From Achromobacter sp. Marseille-Q4962 (lineage in GTDB: Bacteria > Pseudomonadota > Gammaproteobacteria > Burkholderiales > Burkholderiaceae_B): a stretch of 38,045 nt of DNA. The notes below the pieces were generated by a model, which had not been told where the DNA came from, did no database searches, and saw only the letters and a list, made by a program, of their open reading frames with translations. Position numbers and translations under genes: made by a program. The DNA lies in the NCBI RefSeq assembly GCF_943737005.1, contig NZ_CALSFU010000030.1:1-38045 (forward strand). The letters are read 5' to 3'. Shown piece after piece: positions 1-9,039 of the stretch (position 1 is the stretch's first letter; every line of letters starts with the position of its first letter).

Positions 1-2628
1 CCGCCCCGGGATGGCCCGCCCCGCGAGCGGCTGTCGGGCGTGATCAGCGCCCGCCGGCTGGACCTGGGCCACTGGCTGGGCCAGGGCATGCCCGAGGCGG
101 TGCTGAGCCTGCGCGGCGACCTGAGCGCCGACATCGAGGATTTCAGCCGCCTGCGGGCCGCGGCGGTGGACCTGCGTTTCGAGGACGGCGCGCGCTGGAA
201 CCGCCAGCCGCTGTCGGGCGCGTTCAAGGCCGCGCTGGACCGGGTAGAGGCTCCCGCCCCGGCCGGCGCGGCCGACCCGCTCGCCGGGCTCTGGATACAC
301 GGGCTGGACGCGGACCTCAAGCTCGGCCCCAACCGCGTGCGCGCCCAGGGCGAGCTGGGTCAGTCGCCGGGCGCGCTCAGCCTGGACGCGCAGGCGCCCC
401 GGCTGGACGCCTTCTGGCCCGGCCTGCCCGGCGGCGCGGAACTCAGGGGCAAGCTGGAGGGCACGGTGCAGTCGCACCGCGCCGAATTGCGCGCGGGCTA
501 CACGCCGGCCAAGGCGCGGGCCGGCGTGCTGGGCGAGGCGCCGGCCCAGGTCGAGCTGGCCGTGGCCGGCGGCTGGGGGCTCGGGCCGCAGGGCGGACCC
601 GGGGCCGGGCTGGCGGGCTGGCGCGGCACGTTTTCGCGCCTGAAAGCCGACTCCGCCGGCTTCACCGTGGCGCTGGACCGGCCGCTGGCCGTGTCGTACG
701 CGCCCGACGCTGCCGCGCCCCAGTGGCAATGGCAGGCCGGCCAGACGGCGCTCAGCCTCACCCTGCCGCGCAAGGAGCGCATCTCGCTCGCGCACCAGGG
801 CTCGCGCGGCGGCGGCAAGCGCTGGGAGACGGCCGGCGGCGCAGACAACCTGGTCATCACGGCCGCCATGGCCCGCCAGATCATCGCCGCCGTCGATCCC
901 CAGGCCGCGGCGCGCCTGGACAGAGGCCCCAAGCGCGTGAACGCGATGGTGGCCGAGAACCAGCGGCGCATCGCGCTGGACGTGCTCTGGGACCTCAAGT
1001 TCGACGGCCGGCTGGCCGGGCGCGTGCGCATCGCGCGCCGCGACGGCGACCTGCTCATTCCCGGCGATCCGCCCATTCCGCTGGGCGTGCGCACCCTGGC
1101 CCTGGAGGTGCAGGCCACGCCCGCATCGGCCAGTTCGAGCCGGCTGGACGCCCGCCTGAACCTGGCCACCCGGAAAATGGGCGCGATCAACGGCACGGCC
1201 AGCGCGGTGCTGGCCGTGAACGCCGGCGGCGGCATGGCGCTCGATCCGCGCCAGCCGCTGCGGGCCGACATCGACGCCGACATCGCCGACCTGGCCTGGC
1301 TGGGGCTGTTCGTGGGCGACACCATGGAAATCGGGGGCACTCTCAAGGCCGACCTGAAGGCGCAGGGCACGCTGGCCGGAAAATGGTCGGCCACCGGCTC
1401 CGTCCGCGGCGAGAAACTGCGCGTGGTGCGCATCGACGATGGCGTGCGGCTCATCGACGGCACGCTGTCGGCGCGCCTGGACGGCGACTCGCTGGTGCTC
1501 GACAGCCTGCGCTTTCCCGCCTCGCTGCGCGTCATGCCGGCGGAATGGCGCACCAAGACCTGGATTACCGAAGATCCGGACGCCAAGAACGGTTACGTGG
1601 AAGCCAAGGGCCGCTGGAACCTCTTGCAGGGCGGCGGCAACGTGCGCGTGGTGCTGCACCGTTTTCCGGCTCTGCAGCGCTCGGACCGCTACGCCATGGT
1701 GTCGGGCACCGTCGAACTGACCGCCGTCATGCCGCGCCTGGACATCGTCGGCGACCTGAAGGCGGACGCCGGCTGGTTCAGCCTGGAGATCCTGCAGGGC
1801 GTGCCCTCGCTGGACGACGACGTGAAGGTGCACCATCCCGGCGACGAGCCCGCGGACGCGTCGCCGCCGCTGCAAACCAGCATGAACCTCAAGTTCGACA
1901 TGGGGCCGCGTTTCTACATTACCGGCATGGGGCTGGACGCGGGCCTGATCGGCGCGATCCAGATCCAGATGCGCGACGGTCGCCTGACCGGCGTGGGCGC
2001 GCTGCACACGCGCGGCGGCGGCATCGAGGCCTATGGCCAGAAGCTGCGCCTGCGGCGCGGCACCCTGACGTTCCAGGGCAGGCTCGACAATCCGCTGCTG
2101 GACATCGAGGCCCTGCGCACCGGGGAACAGGTGGAGGCGGGCGTGAAAGTGGTGGGCACGGCCCAGCGGCCTCGCATCGACCTGGTGTCGTACCCCGACG
2201 TGAGCGACGTCGAAAAGCTTTCCTGGCTGCTGCTGGGGCGGGGCCCCGACGAAAGCGGCAGCGACGCGGCCCTGCTGGTGTCGGTGGGCACGGCGCTGCT
2301 GGGGGGCGGGCAGCCTTTCTATAAACAGTTCGGCCTGGACGACGTGAGCGTGCGCACCGGCGCCATCGGCAGCTCGGGCAGCATCCTGCCGGACCGCACC
2401 GTGGCCGGCGACGTGAACCGCGACAGCGACAGCGAGCTCGCCACCCAGTTCCTGGTGGCGAGCAAGTCTTTCGCCAATGGCATCACCCTGAGCGTGGAGC
2501 AGGCCCTGGCCGGCAGCGACACGGTGGGCCGGGCCAGCTACCGGCTGGCGCGGGGGCTGTCGCTGGATCTCAAGGGCGGTTCGGTCAACGGCATCGCCCT
2601 GGTGTACCGGACGTTCTTCGGCCAGTGA
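1..2628 (+). CDS. tamB: TamB-family translocation and assembly module protein, 3' part (5' end outside the window)
   Basis: The reading frame is open from base 1, so the gene begins before the window; 875 codons remain of a protein usually around 1,200 residues or more. TamB is an inner-membrane-anchored periplasmic protein that works with the outer-membrane protein TamA in envelope assembly and is linked to lipid transport between membranes. The visible part is the long beta-rich repeat region, with many alternating short hydrophobic strands and few charged clusters. It ends in the conserved C-terminal DUF490 domain (roughly the last 350 residues), finishing in a strand-like SVNGIALVYRTFFGQ tail. 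The GTG at 40 is internal and not a real start. dcd follows 62 bases downstream on the same strand. Family assignment is from the DUF490-like C terminus; the absent N-terminal anchor cannot be checked. Confidence 0.88.
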   Translation, partial: PPRDGPPRERLSGVISARRLDLGHWLGQGMPEAVLSLRGDLSADIEDFSRLRAAAVDLRFEDGARWNRQPLSGAFKAALDRVEAPAPAGAADPLAGLWIHGLDADLKLGPNRVRAQGELGQSPGALSLDAQAPRLDAFWPGLPGGAELRGKLEGTVQSHRAELRAGYTPAKARAGVLGEAPAQVELAVAGGWGLGPQGGPGAGLAGWRGTFSRLKADSAGFTVALDRPLAVSYAPDAAAPQWQWQAGQTALSLTLPRKERISLAHQGSRGGGKRWETAGGADNLVITAAMARQIIAAVDPQAAARLDRGPKRVNAMVAENQRRIALDVLWDLKFDGRLAGRVRIARRDGDLLIPGDPPIPLGVRTLALEVQATPASASSSRLDARLNLATRKMGAINGTASAVLAVNAGGGMALDPRQPLRADIDADIADLAWLGLFVGDTMEIGGTLKADLKAQGTLAGKWSATGSVRGEKLRVVRIDDGVRLIDGTLSARLDGDSLVLDSLRFPASLRVMPAEWRTKTWITEDPDAKNGYVEAKGRWNLLQGGGNVRVVLHRFPALQRSDRYAMVSGTVELTAVMPRLDIVGDLKADAGWFSLEILQGVPSLDDDVKVHHPGDEPADASPPLQTSMNLKFDMGPRFYITGMGLDAGLIGAIQIQMRDGRLTGVGALHTRGGGIEAYGQKLRLRRGTLTFQGRLDNPLLDIEALRTGEQVEAGVKVVGTAQRPRIDLVSYPDVSDVEKLSWLLLGRGPDESGSDAALLVSVGTALLGGGQPFYKQFGLDDVSVRTGAIGSSGSILPDRTVAGDVNRDSDSELATQFLVASKSFANGITLSVEQALAGSDTVGRASYRLARGLSLDLKGGSVNGIALVYRTFFGQ

Positions 2629-2690
2629 TCCCGGGCGCGGCGGCGCGCTCGGGATAAAATGACGCCCATTCCCTACCAGGCACCCCCACC

Positions 2691-3254
2691 ATGAGCATCA
2701 AGAGCGACCGCTGGATACGCAGCCAGGCCGAGGCCGGCATGATCGAACCCTACGAACCGGGGCAGGTCCGCACGGCCAATGGCGGGCGCATCGTCAGCTA
2801 CGGCACCAGCAGCTACGGCTACGACGTGCGCTGCGCCGACGAATTCAAGATCTTCACCAACATCAATTCCACCATCGTCGATCCCAAGCAGTTCGACGAG
2901 AAGTCCTTCGTGGACTTCAAGGGCGATGTCTGCATCATTCCGCCCAACTCGTTCGCGCTCGCGCGCACGGTGGAGTATTTCCGCATTCCGCGCAGCGTGC
3001 TCACCATCTGCCTGGGCAAGAGCACCTACGCCCGCTGCGGCATCATCGTCAACGTGACGCCGCTGGAGCCTGAATGGGAAGGCCACGTCACGCTGGAATT
3101 CTCCAACACCACGCCGCTGCCGGCCAAGATCTACGCCGGCGAAGGCTGCGCGCAGATGCTGTTCCTGGAAAGCGACGAGGTCTGCGAAACCTCGTATGCC
3201 GATCGCGGCGGCAAGTACCAGGGCCAGCGCGGCGTCACGCTGCCCAGGACGTAG
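2691..3254 (+). CDS. dcd: dCTP deaminase
   Basis: A 187-residue protein matching the usual Dcd length. Dcd deaminates dCTP to dUTP, the first step toward dUMP for thymidylate synthesis. The core motif is clear: GKSTYAR with Ser111 and Arg115, then the substrate loop [17 protein letters not shown] with the expected catalytic Glu at 136, and the TPLPAKIY strand. The C-terminal [13 protein letters not shown] segment that closes over the nucleotide is intact. A GATAAAAT -10-like element lies at 2653-2660 in the tamB-dcd gap, but no good -35 was found, so it may be cotranscribed with tamB. thyA, which uses the downstream product dUMP, is about 30 kb away in the same window. The gene ends convergent with the broken fusion gene on the minus strand. 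Confidence 0.97.
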   Translation: MSIKSDRWIRSQAEAGMIEPYEPGQVRTANGGRIVSYGTSSYGYDVRCADEFKIFTNINSTIVDPKQFDEKSFVDFKGDVCIIPPNSFALARTVEYFRIPRSVLTICLGKSTYARCGIIVNVTPLEPEWEGHVTLEFSNTTPLPAKIYAGEGCAQMLFLESDEVCETSYADRGGKYQGQRGVTLPRT

Positions 3255-3333
3255 GCCCGCCCGCGAAGCGCGTGCGGCGCTTTCCCCGCTCGCGGGCGCG
3301 CTCAGGGGCGCGCCGGCTGTGCCGAACGCGGAG

Positions 3334-4185
3334 TCAGCGCGTTCCGGGCGGAGCGGGGCGGCAGTATTCGATATCCCATTCGCCTTCGCCGGTCTGGACG
3401 AAGCCGTGGCGCCGGTAGAAGCGGTTGGACGCGCTTTCCTTGAGCGCAGCCAGGCGCACCGGAAGGCGCCGGGCGTCGGCCTAGCGCAGCAGCTCGGCCA
3501 GCACGGCGCTGCCCAGCCCCTGTCCCTGGGCGGAGGGGCGCAGGTAGAAGTGGTCGAGCCGCAGGCCGTCGCCGTCGGGGCGCAGCGCATAGAAGCCCAC
3601 GCGTTCGCCGCCGCTGACGATGTAGCGCGTGTGTTCGGGCCGGAAGGTGCTGCGCAGGCGGTCGCGCGCGCGCTGCGGGTCGAAGCGGCCCAGGTGTTCG
3701 AGGCTGGGCCGCATGGCTTCGATGCGCAGCGCCAGCAGCGCCTCGAAATCCGATTCCGACACCGGCTCGCAGGCGGGCGCGGCGGGCGCGAGCGCGTCAT
3801 AGCCGCGTCCCAGGAATTGCAGGATGCAGATGCCGTGGCCGAAAGGGTCGCTCAGGTGCGCAATGCGTCCCCAGGCGTGCGAGACGGCCGGATCTTCCAG
3901 GATGGCGCCCGCCGCCACGGCGCGCGCCACCGCGGCGTCCGCGTCGTCCACCACCACGTCCAGGTGCACGGGGGTCCAGTGGCGGCGGTAGTCGCGCGTC
4001 TGGCCGGTGGCGCTCGCGGCCCGCGTGCCGGCTTTTTTCTCGAGCAGATACAGCGGCACCGCGGCGCCGTCCAGCTCGACGGCCGCCGGCCCCAGGCGGC
4101 GCGCGACGCGCAATCCGAAGGCGTCGCGGTAGAACGCGATGGCGCGGGCGAGATCGGGAACGTCGATGTTGACCAGGAGATTCAT
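3334..4185 (-). pseudogene. Glyoxalase-GNAT fusion protein interrupted by an in-frame amber codon
   Basis: Read from the ATG at 4185, residues about 1-130 form a glyoxalase/bleomycin-resistance (VOC) domain, starting MNLLVNIDVPDLARAIAFY and ending SDPFGHGICILQFLG. A GNAT acetyltransferase domain follows, with motif A as YLRPSAQGQGLGSAVLAELL. A TAG at 3483-3481 then stops translation after 234 residues. The same frame stays open for 48 more codons to a TGA at 3336-3334 and encodes the missing end of the GNAT fold, including NRFYRRHGF (motif B). Glutamine is one base away (CAG to TAG). The stop therefore looks like a recent nonsense mutation, a sequencing error or a read-through site. Without the tail the acetyltransferase half should not fold; the VOC half might. 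No clear Shine-Dalgarno precedes 4185. Substrates are unknown. Confidence 0.8.
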
Positions 4186-4259
4186 CTGCGCGCAAACAAG
4201 GGGTGGACGGGTGCCGGCCATGGTACCGGCTGCGCGGCCCGCGGGGAAGGCGGGCCGCC

Positions 4260-4850
4260 CTACGAGAGCGGCAGCGCCATCAGTTTCTCGTCGTAGTAGA
4301 TGCCGTTGACGCACAGCCCTTCGCGCTCTTGGCCGTATTCGCGAAAGCCCAGGCTGGCGTAGAGCGCCAGCGCGGCCTGGTTGTGCGCCGTGACGCTGAG
4401 CTGCAATTGCCGTATGCCGCGCATGCCGCGCGCATGCGCGATGACGGCGAGCATGAGCGCCCGGCCCAGGCCCGCGCCGCGCCATCGGGGCGCCACGTAC
4501 ACGCTCCAGGCATGGGCCTTGTGGCGCATCTTGAGGCGCCGCTGGCGCGACACGCCGGCGATGCCGGCGAGCCCGTCCTCCAGGAAGGCGCCGAAGAGCG
4601 CGCCATCGTCGGGCGGCGCGATCCATGCGCGGATGTCTTCCAGTGTCAGCGTATGTTCCTCTTCGTAACTCGATCCGAAGGATTCGGGCGCCTCTGCGAG
4701 GGCGTCCAGGCGCAGACGGCGCAATGCCGCGGCATCCGCGGGCACGAGGCGGCGCACCTGGGCCGCGGGCCCGGATCCGGAGTGTTGGGAATCTGGCACG
4801 GAGTGTTGGGAATAGGAAACGGAATGGGCGATTCGGGACAGTATAGGCAT
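4260..4850 (-). CDS. GNAT-family N-acetyltransferase
   Basis: A single GNAT domain. From the ATG at 4850 the protein is 196 residues. The fold begins near QVRRLVPADAAALRRLRL, continues through SVYVAPRWRGAGLGRALMLAVIAHA (motif A, acetyl-CoA pyrophosphate loop R-x-x-G-x-G/A), and ends with NQAALALYASLGFREYG (motif B). This resembles the RimI/ribosomal-protein or small-amine acetyltransferase group, but the substrate cannot be told. The start is uncertain: ATGs occur at 4859 and 4850, neither with a good Shine-Dalgarno, and the first 28 or so residues are encoded by a short direct repeat (4779-4813) that looks more like regulatory DNA than protein. A GTG further in, nearer the GNAT fold, is possible. 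It is divergent from the gene at 4906. Confidence 0.8.
   Translation of the reverse strand: MPILSRIAHSVSYSQHSVPDSQHSGSGPAAQVRRLVPADAAALRRLRLDALAEAPESFGSSYEEEHTLTLEDIRAWIAPPDDGALFGAFLEDGLAGIAGVSRQRRLKMRHKAHAWSVYVAPRWRGAGLGRALMLAVIAHARGMRGIRQLQLSVTAHNQAALALYASLGFREYGQEREGLCVNGIYYDEKLMALPLS
4779..4813. repeat. Pair of perfect 14-base direct repeats, 21-base period
   Basis: GGAGTGTTGGGAAT occurs at 4779-4792 and again at 4800-4813. The start-to-start distance of 21 bases is two helical turns, so both copies face the same side of the DNA. They sit upstream of the candidate promoter at 4835-4864 and inside the questionable N-terminal coding part of the divergent GNAT gene. Confidence 0.7.
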
Positions 4851-4864
4851 ACCCGCCATATAAA
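4835..4864 (+). promoter_or_regulatory. Candidate sigma-70 promoter for the gene at 4906
   Basis: A -35-like GGGACA (4835-4840, 4 of 6) and a -10-like TATAAA (4859-4864, 5 of 6) are separated by 18 bases. Transcription would begin near 4871, giving a leader of about 35 bases before the well-formed ribosome site at 4893-4899. The element overlaps the proposed start of the divergent GNAT gene. Confidence 0.4.
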
Positions 4865-4905
4865 ATGGTTCATCGCCGTTTGCGGTTTTCGCAAAGGAGA
4901 CGCTG

Positions 4906-5358
4906 ATGTTCGGTTTCCTCAAGATAAACCAGGAGGCAACGCGTGACGAAGTGCAGGCCGAGTTCGTCGAGCGCGTGACGGATGCCGCCGAGGACTTCGT
5001 GCGGGCCGCCGGTTCCACCGGCGCCGCGCTGGACTATTCCCTGGCCAGCGTGAGCGCCCTGGACGAAGCCCTGGAGGCCGCCCATCTCGGGACGCTCGCC
5101 CTCACTCCCATGCAGACCGTCGGGGCCGCCGCCTATTTGTACGAGGTGGCGCGCCGCGCCTATGGCGGCCTGTACGAGGTCTGCGACGACGAAGACCCCG
5201 TCGTGCTGGTGTGCGGAGAACCCGAAGCCGAAGTCTGCTTCTGCGCCATCGCCAAGGTCGAGCGCCGCATCCGCTATGGCGCCTCCGAAGCCATTCCTCC
5301 CTATTTCGAGCTGTTCCGCGCCGCCATGGAAGAGGGCCAGGCGCAGACCATCCGCTGA
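4906..5358 (+). CDS. Uncharacterised 150-residue protein
   Basis: I do not recognise a family. The start is well supported: AAAGGAGA at 4892-4899 lies six bases before the ATG. The protein starts MFGFLKINQEATRDEVQAEF, is acidic, and looks mainly alpha-helical for the first 95 residues. A more beta-like stretch follows, with DPVVLVCGEPEAEVCFCAIAKVERR. It has two nearby cysteines (VCFC), no signal peptide and no membrane segment, so it is probably cytosolic. It is followed after 191 bases by the amino-acid decarboxylase gene on the same strand, too far to assume an operon. Codon use is typical of the window, which argues for a real gene. Confidence 0.75.
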   Translation: MFGFLKINQEATRDEVQAEFVERVTDAAEDFVRAAGSTGAALDYSLASVSALDEALEAAHLGTLALTPMQTVGAAAYLYEVARRAYGGLYEVCDDEDPVVLVCGEPEAEVCFCAIAKVERRIRYGASEAIPPYFELFRAAMEEGQAQTIR

Positions 5359-5549
5359 GCCGGACGGCGCGGCCGGGCTGTTCCCGCTCCAAAACCGCCC
5401 TACAATGCCGCCATTGCGCCGGGCCGGCCGGCGGATGCCGGCGCGGCCTGTCATCACGCGGCTTTCCACACGCAGTACACTCGCGTCCGCACCTCGCGTC
5501 CCACCCATCCGTTACGCGTCCCTTTCGCCTTACCCCCAGGAGCGCCCGC

Positions 5550-7811
5550 ATGAAATTCCGCTTCCCCATTTTCATCATCGACGAGGACTACCGGTCCGAG
5601 AACGCGTCCGGCCTGGGCATCCGCGCCCTGGCCTCGGCGATCGAGGCCGAGGGGGTCGAGGTGATCGGGGTGACCAGCTACGGCGACCTGAGCTCCTTCG
5701 CCCAGCAGCAGAGCCGCGCCAGCGCCTTCATCCTGTCGATCGACGATGAAGAGTTCGACGTCGATTCGCCCGAGGATGTGGCCAGCGCCATCAAGAACCT
5801 GCGCGCCTTCATCGGCGAGCTGCGGTTCCGCAACGCCGACATTCCCATCTATCTGTACGGCGAGACGCGCACGTCCGAGCACATCCCGAACGACATCCTG
5901 CGCGAGCTGCACGGGTTCATCCACATGTTCGAGGACACGCCGGAGTTCGTGGCCCGCCACATCATCCGCGAAGCGCGCAGCTACGTGGACAGCCTGCCGC
6001 CGCCGTTCTTCCGCGAACTGGTCAAGTATGCCCAGGACGGCTCCTATTCGTGGCACTGCCCGGGCCATTCGGGCGGGGTGGCCTTTCTGAAGAGTCCGGT
6101 GGGCCAGATGTTCCACCAGTTCTTCGGCGAGAACATGCTGCGCGCCGACGTGTGCAACGCGGTGGACGAACTGGGCCAGTTGCTGGACCACACCGGGCCG
6201 GTGGCCGAATCCGAGCTGAACGCCGCGCGCATCTTCCATGCCGATCACTGCTTCTTCGTGACCAACGGCACGTCCACGTCCAACAAGGTGGTGTGGCACG
6301 CCAACGTGGCCGCGGGCGACGTGGTGGTGGTGGACCGCAATTGCCACAAGTCCATCCTGCACGCCATCACCATGACGGGCGCGATCCCGGTGTTCCTGCG
6401 CCCCACGCGCAACCACCTGGGCATCATCGGCCCGATCCCGCTCGAAGAGTTCCACCCCGACAGCATCCGCAAGAAGATCGAGGCCAACCCGTTCGCGCGT
6501 GAGGCGGTCAACAAAAAGCCGCGCATCCTCACGCTGACGCAGAGCACCTACGACGGCGTGATCTACAACGTGGAGATGATCAAGCAGCAGCTGGGCAGCT
6601 ACGTGGACACGCTGCATTTCGACGAGGCGTGGCTGCCCCACGCGTCGTTCCACGAGTTCTACCGCGACATGCACGCCATCGGGCAGGACCGTCCGCGCAG
6701 CAAGGACGCGATGGTCTTCGCCACGCACTCCACCCACAAGCTGCTGGCCGGCATTTCGCAGGCCTCGCAGATCATCGTGCAGGAATCCGAGACCCGCAAG
6801 CTGGACCGCAACGTGTTCAACGAGGCCTATCTCATGCACACGTCCACCTCGCCGCAGTACGCCATCATCGCCTCCTGCGACGTGGCCGCGGCCATGATGG
6901 AGCCGCCGGGCGGCACCGCGCTGGTGGAAGAAAGCATCCGCGAGGCCATGGACTTCCGCCGCGCCATGCGCAAGGTGGAGTCCGAGTTCGGCAAGAACGA
7001 CTGGTGGTTCAAGGTGTGGGGCCCCAACCGCCTGGTGTCCGAAGGCATCGGCAACCGCGACGAGTGGATCCTGGAGTCCAACGACCACTGGCACGGCTTC
7101 GGCGACCTGGCCGAAGGCTTCAACATGCTGGACCCCATCAAGGCCACCGTCATCACCCCGGGCCTGGACATGTCGGGCAGCTTCGGCGAGACGGGCATCC
7201 CCGCCGCGCTGGTGTCCAAATACCTCACCGAGCATGGCGTGGTGGTGGAAAAGACCGGCCTGTATTCGTTCTTCATCCTGTTCACCATCGGCATCACCAA
7301 GGGCCGCTGGAACACGCTGCTGACCGCGCTGCAGCAGTTCAAGGACGACTACGACCGCAACCAGCCGATGTGGCGCATCCTGCCGGAATTCTGCCGCGAC
7401 CATCGCCGCTACGAGCGCATGGGGCTGCGCGACCTCTGCCAGGAAATCCACCAGGCCTACCGCGAGCGCGACGTGGCCCGCCTCACCACCGAGATGTACC
7501 TGAGCGACATGGTGCCGGCGCTCAAGCCGTCCGACGCCTTTGCACGCATGGCGCACCGCGAGGTGGAGCGCGTGGAGATCGACCAGCTCGAAGGCCGCGT
7601 CACGGGCGTGCTGCTCACGCCCTATCCGCCGGGCATTCCGCTGCTCATCCCGGGCGAGCGCTTCAACCGCACCATCGTGCAGTACCTGCAGTTCGCGCGC
7701 GAGTTCAACGAGCGCTTTCCGGGCTTCGAGACTTACATCCACGGCCTGGCCGAGGAAGTGGGGGCCGACGGGGCCAAGCGCTACTACGTCGATTGCCTGA
7801 AAGAAGAATAG
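5550..7811 (+). CDS. Orn/Lys/Arg decarboxylase (PLP-dependent, AdiA/LdcI fold class)
   Basis: A 753-residue cytosolic PLP enzyme. Residues about 1-130 form the response-regulator-like wing domain (MKFRFPIFIIDEDYRSENA). The large catalytic domain follows, with the PLP segment VFATHSTHKLLAGISQASQI; Lys397 forms the Schiff base. The C-terminal domain ends near YPGF/IHG-type motifs (FPGFETYIHGL). Family members remove CO2 from arginine, lysine or ornithine to give agmatine, cadaverine or putrescine. The IIGPI and VFATHSTHKLL wording is closer to AdiA than to LdcI, but substrate specificity cannot be settled by eye. AGGAG at 5538-5542, seven bases before the ATG, fixes the start; the frame is open further upstream but without a ribosome site. 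No antiporter gene is adjacent, unlike the classic acid-resistance operons. The flavoprotein gene begins 25 bases downstream. Confidence 0.93.
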   Translation: MKFRFPIFIIDEDYRSENASGLGIRALASAIEAEGVEVIGVTSYGDLSSFAQQQSRASAFILSIDDEEFDVDSPEDVASAIKNLRAFIGELRFRNADIPIYLYGETRTSEHIPNDILRELHGFIHMFEDTPEFVARHIIREARSYVDSLPPPFFRELVKYAQDGSYSWHCPGHSGGVAFLKSPVGQMFHQFFGENMLRADVCNAVDELGQLLDHTGPVAESELNAARIFHADHCFFVTNGTSTSNKVVWHANVAAGDVVVVDRNCHKSILHAITMTGAIPVFLRPTRNHLGIIGPIPLEEFHPDSIRKKIEANPFAREAVNKKPRILTLTQSTYDGVIYNVEMIKQQLGSYVDTLHFDEAWLPHASFHEFYRDMHAIGQDRPRSKDAMVFATHSTHKLLAGISQASQIIVQESETRKLDRNVFNEAYLMHTSTSPQYAIIASCDVAAAMMEPPGGTALVEESIREAMDFRRAMRKVESEFGKNDWWFKVWGPNRLVSEGIGNRDEWILESNDHWHGFGDLAEGFNMLDPIKATVITPGLDMSGSFGETGIPAALVSKYLTEHGVVVEKTGLYSFFILFTIGITKGRWNTLLTALQQFKDDYDRNQPMWRILPEFCRDHRRYERMGLRDLCQEIHQAYRERDVARLTTEMYLSDMVPALKPSDAFARMAHREVERVEIDQLEGRVTGVLLTPYPPGIPLLIPGERFNRTIVQYLQFAREFNERFPGFETYIHGLAEEVGADGAKRYYVDCLKEE

Positions 7812-7836
7812 GGCCCGGCGCGGTCCGGGAGTCCCG

Positions 7837-9039
7837 ATGTTCGACGTAGCCGTACTCGGCGCCGGCGCCGCCGGCATGATGTGCGCGGCGGTCGCCGGCC
7901 AGCGCGGCCTGCGCGTGGCGCTGGTCGACCATGCGCAGCGCCTGGCCGAGAAGATCCGCATCTCCGGCGGCGGGCGCTGCAACTTCACCAACCTGGGCGC
8001 GGGCCCCGCCAATTTCCTGTCCGAGAACCCGAACTTCTGCCGCTCGGCGCTGGCGGGGTACACGCCGCAGGATTTCCTGGCGCTGCTGCGGCGCCACCGC
8101 ATTTCCTGGCACGAAAAGCATCGGGGCCAGTTGTTCTGCGACGATTCCAGTGAATCCATCATCGAGATGCTGCGCGCCGAATGCGACGCGGGCGGCGTGC
8201 GCTGGCGCATGGGCTGTCCGGTGTCGGAAGTGGCGCGCGACGGGCAGGGCTTCGAGCTGCGCACCGCCCAGGGCGTGATCCGCGCGTCGCGGCTGGTCGT
8301 GGCCACGGGCGGCATGGCGATCCCGCAGTTGGGCGCCACCGACTTCGGCCTGAAGATCGCGCGCCAGTTCGGGCTGAAGGTTGTGGAGCCGCGTCCGGCG
8401 CTGGTGCCGCTCACCTTCGATCCGGCGCAGTGGCAGCCGCTGGCCGCGCTGGCTGGCGTGGCGCTGGAAGTGGGGCTGCGCACGGGGCAGGGCAAGGCGC
8501 GCGGCGAATTCCTCGAAGACCTGCTGTTCACGCACCGAGGGCTGTCGGGCCCGGCCATCCTGCAGATTTCCAGCTACTGGAAGCCGGGCGAGCCCATCGT
8601 GGTGGATCTGGCGCCGGGACGCGACCTGGCTGCCGAGCTGCTGGCCCTCAAGTCGGGCAACCGGCAGCAGCTGCACACCGTGCTGGCCGGCTTGTGGCCG
8701 CGCCGCCTGGCCGATGCCTGGCTGCACCTGGCCGAACGCGCCGGGCGGCCTGGCCTGGCCGCGCTGCGCATGGCCGATGCGCCCGACAAGACCCTGCGCG
8801 CCCTGGCGCAGGATATCCACCAGTGGAGCCTGGTGCCCAGCGGCACGGCCGGCTACAAGAAAGCCGAAGTCATGCGCGGCGGGGTGGACACGCGCGGGCT
8901 GGACCAGAAGACCATGCAGGCCAAGGCCTTGCCCGGCCTGTATTTCGTGGGCGAGGCGGTGGACGTGACGGGCTGGCTGGGCGGCTACAACTTCCAGTGG
9001 GCCTGGGCCTCCGGCGTGGCCTGCGGCCGCGCGCTATAG
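7837..9039 (+). CDS. HI0933/YhiN-family NAD(P)/FAD-dependent oxidoreductase
   Basis: A 400-residue flavoprotein. The N terminus is a textbook FAD-binding Rossmann motif, VAVLGAGAAGMMCAAVAGQRG. The family signature KIRISGGGRCNFTN follows at about residues 45-60, and the C-terminal FAD contact GLYFVGEAVDVTGWLGGYNFQWAWASG closes the protein. The family (HI0933, YhiN, BaiN) has a flavin domain with an inserted beta-barrel; physiological substrates are mostly unknown, and the bile-acid role of BaiN should not be carried over. It lies 25 bases after the decarboxylase and is probably cotranscribed with it. The last 20 coding bases before the stop region form one arm of a perfect inverted repeat (9013-9070). 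Confidence 0.92.
   Translation: MFDVAVLGAGAAGMMCAAVAGQRGLRVALVDHAQRLAEKIRISGGGRCNFTNLGAGPANFLSENPNFCRSALAGYTPQDFLALLRRHRISWHEKHRGQLFCDDSSESIIEMLRAECDAGGVRWRMGCPVSEVARDGQGFELRTAQGVIRASRLVVATGGMAIPQLGATDFGLKIARQFGLKVVEPRPALVPLTFDPAQWQPLAALAGVALEVGLRTGQGKARGEFLEDLLFTHRGLSGPAILQISSYWKPGEPIVVDLAPGRDLAAELLALKSGNRQQLHTVLAGLWPRRLADAWLHLAERAGRPGLAALRMADAPDKTLRALAQDIHQWSLVPSGTAGYKKAEVMRGGVDTRGLDQKTMQAKALPGLYFVGEAVDVTGWLGGYNFQWAWASGVACGRAL

Noticed and set aside
3259..3298. Hairpin CCCGCGA/TCGCGGG after dcd as a terminator
   Set aside because: The loop is long and there is no U-run; in such GC-rich DNA short complementary arms are common.
5454..8558. Minus-strand open frame of about 1,030 codons opposite the decarboxylase and flavoprotein genes
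   Set aside because: It lies over two well-recognised plus-strand genes, has low-complexity composition and no ribosome site.
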